Assembly (NCBI GenBank): GCA_944392185.1
Contig: CALXVW010000132.1
Coordinates: 1-9,583, forward strand
Reading direction: 5' to 3'
Origin: an uncultured Alphaproteobacteria bacterium
GTDB taxonomy: Bacteria; Pseudomonadota; Alphaproteobacteria; RF32; CAG-239
Length of the DNA stretch: 9,583 nucleotides
Positions within the stretch are counted from its first letter, which is position 1. Each line of letters begins with the position of its first letter. The notes under the pieces were generated by a model, which was given only the letters and a program-made list of their open reading frames with translations, made no database searches and was not told the origin of the DNA. Positions 5,961 through 9,583 of the stretch are shown in pieces. A program made the translations under genes and the position numbers.

Positions 5961-6452
5961 TTAACGTTTAGAGAATTGGTAAGAACGGCGGGCCTTAGCC
6001 TTACCATATTTCTTACGCTCAACTGTTCTGTCATCACGGGTCAGGAAGCCAGCTTTCTTCAAGCAAGCACGCAACTCCGGCTCGTACTCATTCAGAGCCT
6101 TAGAGATACCGTGTTTGATGGCACCGGCCTGACCAGACAAACCACCACCTTTTACGGTGCAAACTACGTCAAACTCATTAACGCGGTTGGCAACCTCAAA
6201 CGGTTGGTTGATAATCATCTTCAAAACCGGACGAGCAAAGTACTGATCAATTGATTTCTCATTGATGGTGATGTTGCCTTTGCCGGGCATAATCCATACA
6301 CGAGCTACGGCATCTTTACGTTTGCCGGTGGCGTATGAACGGCCTTGTTTGTCCTTCTTGGCTTTGCGAACAACGGCGGTTTCTACAGAAGCAGCTTCAG
6401 CTTTGACCGAGGCCTTTTTGAGGTCTTTTAATGATTCTAATTTCTCAGCCAT
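5961..6452 (-). CDS. rpsI: 30S ribosomal protein S9 (uS9)
   Basis: This encodes 163 residues. The core carries all S9 hallmarks: ATGKRKDAVARVW (41-53), GGGLSGQAGAIKHGISKAL (102-120), and the basic tail DRTVERKKYGKAKARRSYQ (141-159) ending in FSKR, whose terminal Ser-Lys-Arg reaches the P-site tRNA. The first 35 or so residues form a charged Ala/Lys/Glu extension absent from E. coli S9 (130 residues) but usual in Alphaproteobacteria. AGGAG lies 9 bases before the ATG, inside the end of rplM, and the rplM stop is separated from this ATG by 2 bases. It is the second gene of the conserved rplM-rpsI operon and is followed by a strong terminator. Confidence 0.97.
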   Translation of the reverse strand: MAEKLESLKDLKKASVKAEAASVETAVVRKAKKDKQGRSYATGKRKDAVARVWIMPGKGNITINEKSIDQYFARPVLKMIINQPFEVANRVNEFDVVCTVKGGGLSGQAGAIKHGISKALNEYEPELRACLKKAGFLTRDDRTVERKKYGKAKARRSYQFSKR

Positions 6453-6454
6453 GA

Positions 6455-6919
6455 TTATTTGCTCCTCTTATTCTTGGGGTTCATTGCTTCCATATCCAAA
6501 ACAATCGGGGTTTGGGCAGTGTGCGGATGCTCTGCTCCGGCATATACCTTCAGCTTGGTCATCTGCTGACGGCCCATCGGGTTGCGAGAAAGCATGCGCT
6601 CAACCGCTTTAATAACAACTCTCTCCGGGAATTGGCCAGCCAAAATCTTTGCCGGGGTGGTCTCTTTGATTCCACCAATCCAACCGGTGTGTTTGAAATA
6701 TTTCTTCTCTGTCATCTTGCGGCCGGTCAATTTTACTTTGTCGGCGTTGATAACAACTACGTAGTCGCCACAATCAAGGTTGCTGACATAGTTGGGTTTG
6801 TTTTTGCCTTGCAAAATCTTGGCAATTTGAGCAGACAAACGACCCAATACGACGCCCTGAGCATCAACGACATACCATTTTCTCTCGATATCCGAGGGTT
6901 TGGTTGCATATGTGTTCAT
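6455..6919 (-). CDS. rplM: 50S ribosomal protein L13 (uL13)
   Basis: This encodes 154 residues, a normal length for bacterial L13, which binds 23S rRNA early in large-subunit assembly. Visible hallmarks are RKWYVVDAQGVVLGRLS (13-29), GDYVVVINADKVKLTGRK (51-68), KKYFKHTGW (72-80) and the signature AVERMLSRNPMGR...LKVYAGAEHPH (105-133). The frame is open upstream to a TTG at 6940, but I chose the ATG at 6919 because the protein then begins MNTYATKPSD like other alphaproteobacterial L13 proteins and GAGAG lies 7 bases upstream. It leads the rplM-rpsI operon with a short leader of about 36 bases. Confidence 0.97.
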   Translation of the reverse strand: MNTYATKPSDIERKWYVVDAQGVVLGRLSAQIAKILQGKNKPNYVSNLDCGDYVVVINADKVKLTGRKMTEKKYFKHTGWIGGIKETTPAKILAGQFPERVVIKAVERMLSRNPMGRQQMTKLKVYAGAEHPHTAQTPIVLDMEAMNPKNKRSK

Positions 6920-6961
6920 TGTTTTCTCTCTTTGTAACAAAAGTTAAATCATTCGCAGATG

Positions 6962-6989
6962 AATATACAGAAAAAAACTCTAAAGTCAA
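6962..6989 (-). promoter_or_regulatory. Sigma-70-type promoter of rplM-rpsI
   Basis: On the minus strand TTGACT (6984-6989) and TATATT (6962-6967) are 16 bases apart. This is the best consensus match in the window, and it is backed upstream by an AT-rich tract that could act as an UP element. Transcription should begin near 6955, about 36 bases before the rplM ATG. Confidence 0.7.
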
Positions 6990-7000
6990 CAATAAAATTT

Positions 7001-7061
7001 CATTGTTTTTCAATATATTATTGTATGGTATTATAATACCATTTATTAATACATTGTTTTT
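7001..7061. repeat. Direct repeat CATTGTTTTT
   Basis: CATTGTTTTT occurs exactly at 7001-7010 and 7052-7061, a start-to-start distance of 51 bases. A shorter relative, ATTGTTTTT, lies at 7101-7109 next to the -35 box of the downstream gene. The copies flank the palindrome at 7025-7042. In such AT-rich sequence chance is possible. Confidence 0.4.
7025..7042. promoter_or_regulatory. 18-bp perfect palindrome, possible operator
   Basis: ATGGTATTATAATACCAT is a perfect dyad with no spacer, between the divergent rplM and 430-residue protein genes. It contains a consensus TATAAT on each strand (7032-7037 plus, 7030-7035 minus), but neither has a good -35 box at the right distance. It could therefore be a binding site for a dimeric regulator or a pair of overlapping weak promoters. 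It lies about 80 bases upstream of the inferred rplM start and about 100 bases upstream of the other. Confidence 0.45.
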
Positions 7062-7076
7062 GCTTAACAATACATT
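7048..7076. repeat. Direct repeat AATACATT at 21-bp spacing
   Basis: AATACATT occurs at 7048-7055 and 7069-7076. The copies start 21 bases apart, two helical turns, so they face the same side of the DNA. Between them ATTGTT (7053-7058) and AACAAT (7066-7071) form a small inverted repeat. This could be a regulator site, but short AT-rich repeats are weak evidence. Confidence 0.35.
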
Positions 7077-7101
7077 TTGTAAATAATTTAGACAAAATTA
7101 A

Positions 7102-7130
7102 TTGTTTTTTTATCTTCTTTATGCTATTAT
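7102..7130 (+). promoter_or_regulatory. Promoter of the 430-residue unknown protein gene
   Basis: TTGTTT (7102-7107) and TATTAT (7125-7130) are 17 bases apart, and TGC directly precedes the -10, making an extended -10. Transcription should start near 7137, about 32 bases before the ATG at 7169. Confidence 0.5.
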
Positions 7131-7168
7131 TATCATAAATATAGCAACAAACATCATGGGAGCTAAAA

Positions 7169-8461
7169 ATGGTGAAACCAGATGAAAACCAAAAAGAATT
7201 TTTGGATGAGATTATCAACGACCTTAATGAGTATAACAAAACTATTAAAACGGTTGCCACCCCATCTCCTAGTTTACCAGAAACGCTGATTGAACGGGTT
7301 GACACCGTTGTCAAAGCAAAACTTCCAAACCTCTTGCAGGCTGATTTTTCAGAATATTTAGCCACCTTGCGCAGCCACTATATAGCTCAGGATATGATTG
7401 ATGGCCGCGTTAACTTGCTCCAGCCTGCAGATGTCATGACTTTTTTGAAAAAAGATAAGGCTAATATTTTTACACCTAAGATTATGACTGAAATAAGTGA
7501 CGAAGCTCTGGAAAACCTTTTAAAATCAAACTCCCGTAGTTATGCGACGCCTTTTTCTGAGGCTCAGAGGTATGAAATTAGCGCTCGCCGCTTGTTGATT
7601 AAAGGTAAAGATGATTCTTTTTATGAACAAATTGTCAAAAGTGGCGTGATGAGTATGCGAGATGGCAAAAGAACAGAACCTGTTGCCGCTTCAAAATCTG
7701 TTCAACACTTTCGCAAAGCAGTGGCCGCGCTGCAACAACATTATCAAAGCCGTGCTGAAAAATTAGCCCTGCCGATTGCTGAGGCTAAAAAGGACGTCGA
7801 GGACGCTTTCGCACGGGTAAAAGAACTCTTTGCTCATGCTTCTGATGCCAGAGGGCTTAATGATATCGTGACACACATGGCCCTTGTTGTACAATCTACT
7901 CCTTTTGCATCTTCGAAAGAAACGGAACAGTTCACGTTGGAGATTGAGAAATATATTGGAGAATTTGCCAAATCAGACGGTAAAATTGAACTCTTAAAAC
8001 CTAAAACACCTAAATTGCCTCTGCTCTTTGGGCGCAAACAAGCAAAAGAGTTAGCTGAAAGGCAAGCTAAGACCATCGATATTGTTAATGAAAGTCTACA
8101 ATCTTTAACCCCCTACCAGCTTGAGCTGTTGTCCGGTGTTAATTCTCCGATAAAGACAACAAAAGGTAAAGATGGAAACCCTCAAATAAAATCTGAATAC
8201 AATAAGATTTGTAAGCTCCACCAAACTGCCGATATTGACCACCGACAAAACAAACGAGATTATGAACAATTGGTGGCTAGCTCTTCCGGTATGGCTGAGT
8301 TTTTGACTGAAAGCTTACAAAAAATTGATAGATATATGGCGGATGCTCAAAAAGCTCGGAAAGATAAGGCTCAGAAAAAGACAGCAGAACTAACAGGAAT
8401 TGCCCCGAGCGAGAAATCAGGCGCCACAAAAGTCGGCCGGCGGCAATCCATCGAACGTTAG
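7169..8461 (+). CDS. Unrecognised 430-residue soluble helical protein
   Basis: I cannot place this protein in a family. It is rich in Lys, Ala, Glu, Gln and Leu and should be mostly alpha-helical. An acidic N-terminal helix (5-26) leads to a Pro-containing linker (30-38), helical segments at 39-75 and 85-120, a block around 128-180 (SEAQRYEISARRLLIKGKDD and VAASKSVQHFRKAVAALQ), a probable coiled coil (185-222), a basic Pro-rich hinge (277-290, KPKTPKLPLLFGRK), and a second probable coiled coil (375-408) ending in a disordered basic tail. There is no signal peptide, membrane segment or catalytic motif that I can see. GGGAG lies 6 bases before the ATG. It is a single-gene unit with its own promoter, ending at a bidirectional terminator facing mutS. 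The AT-rich upstream region and lack of obvious relatives are compatible with a lineage-specific gene. A structural, adaptor or secreted role is equally open. Confidence 0.8.
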   Translation: MVKPDENQKEFLDEIINDLNEYNKTIKTVATPSPSLPETLIERVDTVVKAKLPNLLQADFSEYLATLRSHYIAQDMIDGRVNLLQPADVMTFLKKDKANIFTPKIMTEISDEALENLLKSNSRSYATPFSEAQRYEISARRLLIKGKDDSFYEQIVKSGVMSMRDGKRTEPVAASKSVQHFRKAVAALQQHYQSRAEKLALPIAEAKKDVEDAFARVKELFAHASDARGLNDIVTHMALVVQSTPFASSKETEQFTLEIEKYIGEFAKSDGKIELLKPKTPKLPLLFGRKQAKELAERQAKTIDIVNESLQSLTPYQLELLSGVNSPIKTTKGKDGNPQIKSEYNKICKLHQTADIDHRQNKRDYEQLVASSSGMAEFLTESLQKIDRYMADAQKARKDKAQKKTAELTGIAPSEKSGATKVGRRQSIER

Positions 8462-8492
8462 AAAAAAGCTGTGCGGCTAGCACAGCTTTTTT
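8462..8492. terminator. Bidirectional intrinsic terminator shared with mutS
   Basis: AAAAAAGCTGTGC (8462-8474) and GCACAGCTTTTTT (8480-8492) are exact reverse complements around a 5-base loop. The stem has a GC-containing 7-bp core flanked by A6 and T6, so it has a U-tract in both directions. It begins one base after the stop of the 430-residue protein gene. The mutS TAG (8477-8479, minus strand) lies in the loop. Confidence 0.9.
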
Positions 8493-9583
8493 AATTCATA
8501 AAGCTTTTCTAAGGCCTCTTTGGGGCTTAAATCATCCGGGTTTATCTCTTTTAGAGCATCTAGAGCCGGCGAGGATATTTCTTTTGTCTCCTCTTTCTCC
8601 CTCAGGGCCGCAAACAAAGGCAAGTCATCAGCCAAATCTTGCATGGAGTTACCCTTGCCGTTTTTCTCCAAATGGTGCAAAACCTGCTCAGCACGCTTTA
8701 ACACCGCTTTGGGCAGGCCGGCCAGCTTGGCAACGTGAATACCATAGCTTCTATCGGCCGCGCCGTCTATCACCTCATGAAGGAAAATGACTTCATCGTT
8801 AAATTCTTTTATCTTCATGCAATGCAGAGTCATGTGCGGCAATTTTGAGGTCAACGCCGTCAACTCATGATAGTGAGTGGCGAACAAAGTTCGGCACTTA
8901 TTAACCTCATGCAAATGCTCGACCACCGCCCAGGCTATTGATAAGCCATCAAAAGTGGCAGTGCCACGCCCAATCTCATCTAAAATCACAAAGGAGCGCT
9001 CATCTGCCTGGTTTAGGATACTTGCGGTTTCTACCATCTCAACCATAAAAGTTGAGCGGCCTCTGGCCAAATCATCGCTGGCGCCGACGCGTGAGAATAT
9101 CTTGTCTATCACCCCAATCTTGGCATAAGAGCACGGAACAAACGAGCCCATTTGTGCCATAACCGCAATAATTGCATTTTGCCGCAAAAATGTTGACTTA
9201 CCTGCCATATTGGGGCCGGTTAAGAGCCATAGTCTGCCGCTATTTTCATCTAACGCGCAATCATTGCCAACAAAGGTGCCGTTGCCGCTCTTGTTAATTG
9301 AGGCCTCAACCACCGGGTGGCGGCCGTCTTTGATATCAAAAGAAAGAGAATCATCTATTATCGGCCGGCAATAGTTCTTCTCCACCGCCAAATCCGCCAA
9401 AGCGGCGGAAACATCTAAACGCGCCAAAGCTTTGGCCGTTTTCAAAATACTCTCTGATGCCAAGCGAATATCTCTGACCAAACGATCAAAAATCTCCAAC
9501 TCCATCGCCAAAGCCTTATCTGAGGCGCCGCGAATTTTATCTTCAAGCTCGCTCAGCTCAACGGTGGTAAAGCGCGAAGCATT
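8477..9583 (-). CDS. mutS: DNA mismatch repair protein MutS (C-terminal part)
   Basis: The frame is open to the window edge, giving 368 residues of the C-terminal half. The gene starts outside, so an internal TTG or ATG near 9511 is not the true start. MutS recognises mismatches as a clamp-like dimer and recruits MutL using ATP. The visible part begins in the clamp/lever region (VELSELEDKI, 8-17 of the fragment) and contains Walker A TGPNMAGKST (122-131), the DDLARGRSTFMVEM signature (170-183), Walker B VILDEIGRGT (199-208) and the THYHEL switch (236-241). The helix-turn-helix dimer segment follows (GIHVAKLAGLPKAVLKRAEQ, 281-300). After a DDLPLF linker it ends in the usual short tail helix. 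All ATPase residues are intact. It ends inside the terminator it shares with the convergent gene. Confidence 0.96.
   Translation of the reverse strand, partial: NASRFTTVELSELEDKIRGASDKALAMELEIFDRLVRDIRLASESILKTAKALARLDVSAALADLAVEKNYCRPIIDDSLSFDIKDGRHPVVEASINKSGNGTFVGNDCALDENSGRLWLLTGPNMAGKSTFLRQNAIIAVMAQMGSFVPCSYAKIGVIDKIFSRVGASDDLARGRSTFMVEMVETASILNQADERSFVILDEIGRGTATFDGLSIAWAVVEHLHEVNKCRTLFATHYHELTALTSKLPHMTLHCMKIKEFNDEVIFLHEVIDGAADRSYGIHVAKLAGLPKAVLKRAEQVLHHLEKNGKGNSMQDLADDLPLFAALREKEETKEISSPALDALKEINPDDLSPKEALEKLYELKKLC

Noticed and set aside
5883..6254. Plus-strand open frame of 123 codons opposite rpsI
   Set aside because: It starts within the rpsI terminator and runs antisense to conserved S9 sequence, so it is a shadow.
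6920..6940. Longer rplM starting at a TTG at 6940
   Set aside because: The seven extra codons would cover the ribosome binding site (GAGAG) of the ATG at 6919, and L13 proteins normally begin near MNTY.
7025..7042. Palindrome as a terminator or transposon end
   Set aside because: It has no U-tract on either strand and no target duplication or transposase nearby, so an operator-like role fits better.
7018..7365. Minus-strand open frame of 115 codons across the promoter of the 430-residue protein gene
   Set aside because: It covers the promoter and the antisense of the unknown gene's N-terminus, with no ribosome binding site or recognisable domain.
1..9583. CRISPR arrays, insertion sequences, phage genes, tRNA or rRNA genes
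   Set aside because: I found no regularly spaced repeats, transposase or integrase motifs, or cloverleaf-like sequences. All long stretches are explained by the genes listed.

Overview
The window looks like ordinary chromosomal DNA of an alphaproteobacterium of moderate G+C (low-to-mid 40s by eye), probably from a poorly cultured and possibly host-associated lineage. Three things suggest this: the fused molybdopterin-binding/MobA-like nucleotidyltransferase, a form typical of Alphaproteobacteria; an S9 protein with a long charged N-terminal extension; and a promoter style of TTGACT-like -35 boxes with TATATT -10 boxes. There is no tRNA, rRNA, CRISPR array, insertion sequence or phage gene.

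Layout, left to right. (1) 1-554, plus strand: the last codons of a protein resembling the C-terminus of a DegP/HtrA protease, overlapping by ATGA with holC (DNA polymerase III chi). (2) 551-2459, minus strand: a two-gene unit, with the 550-residue MocA-like fusion protein followed by a 70-residue protein of unknown function whose stop codon overlaps that of holC. (3) 2514-3122, minus strand: a single-gene unit for a small unknown lipoprotein, with its own promoter, an extra 11-bp hairpin across its stop codon and a clear intrinsic terminator. (4) 3149-5125, plus strand: a divergent promoter drives atoD (TTG start), atoA and a DEDDh 3'-5' exonuclease, packed with 0 and 3 bases between genes. 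(5) 5080-5832, minus strand: a PIG-L/LmbE deacetylase whose 3' end overlaps the exonuclease gene by 46 bases. (6) 5907-6989, minus strand: the rplM-rpsI ribosomal protein operon with a near-consensus promoter and a perfect intrinsic terminator. (7) 6990-7168: an AT-rich divergent intergenic region with an 18-bp perfect palindrome and short direct repeats. (8) 7169-8461, plus strand: a 430-residue soluble, helical protein that I do not recognise. (9) 8462-8492: a symmetric bidirectional terminator shared with the convergent mutS, whose stop codon lies in the hairpin loop. (10) 8477-9583, minus strand: the C-terminal ATPase half of MutS, running off the window.

Most genes are housekeeping: replication (holC), mismatch repair (mutS) and translation (rplM, rpsI). 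The rest are metabolic (CoA transferase, molybdenum cofactor nucleotidyltransferase) or unknown. I see no coherent new multi-gene system. The parts most worth a second look are the unknown 430-residue protein with its AT-rich, dyad-containing upstream region, the odd molybdopterin-binding domain of the fusion protein, the orphan lipoprotein, and several unusually tight 3' end arrangements.
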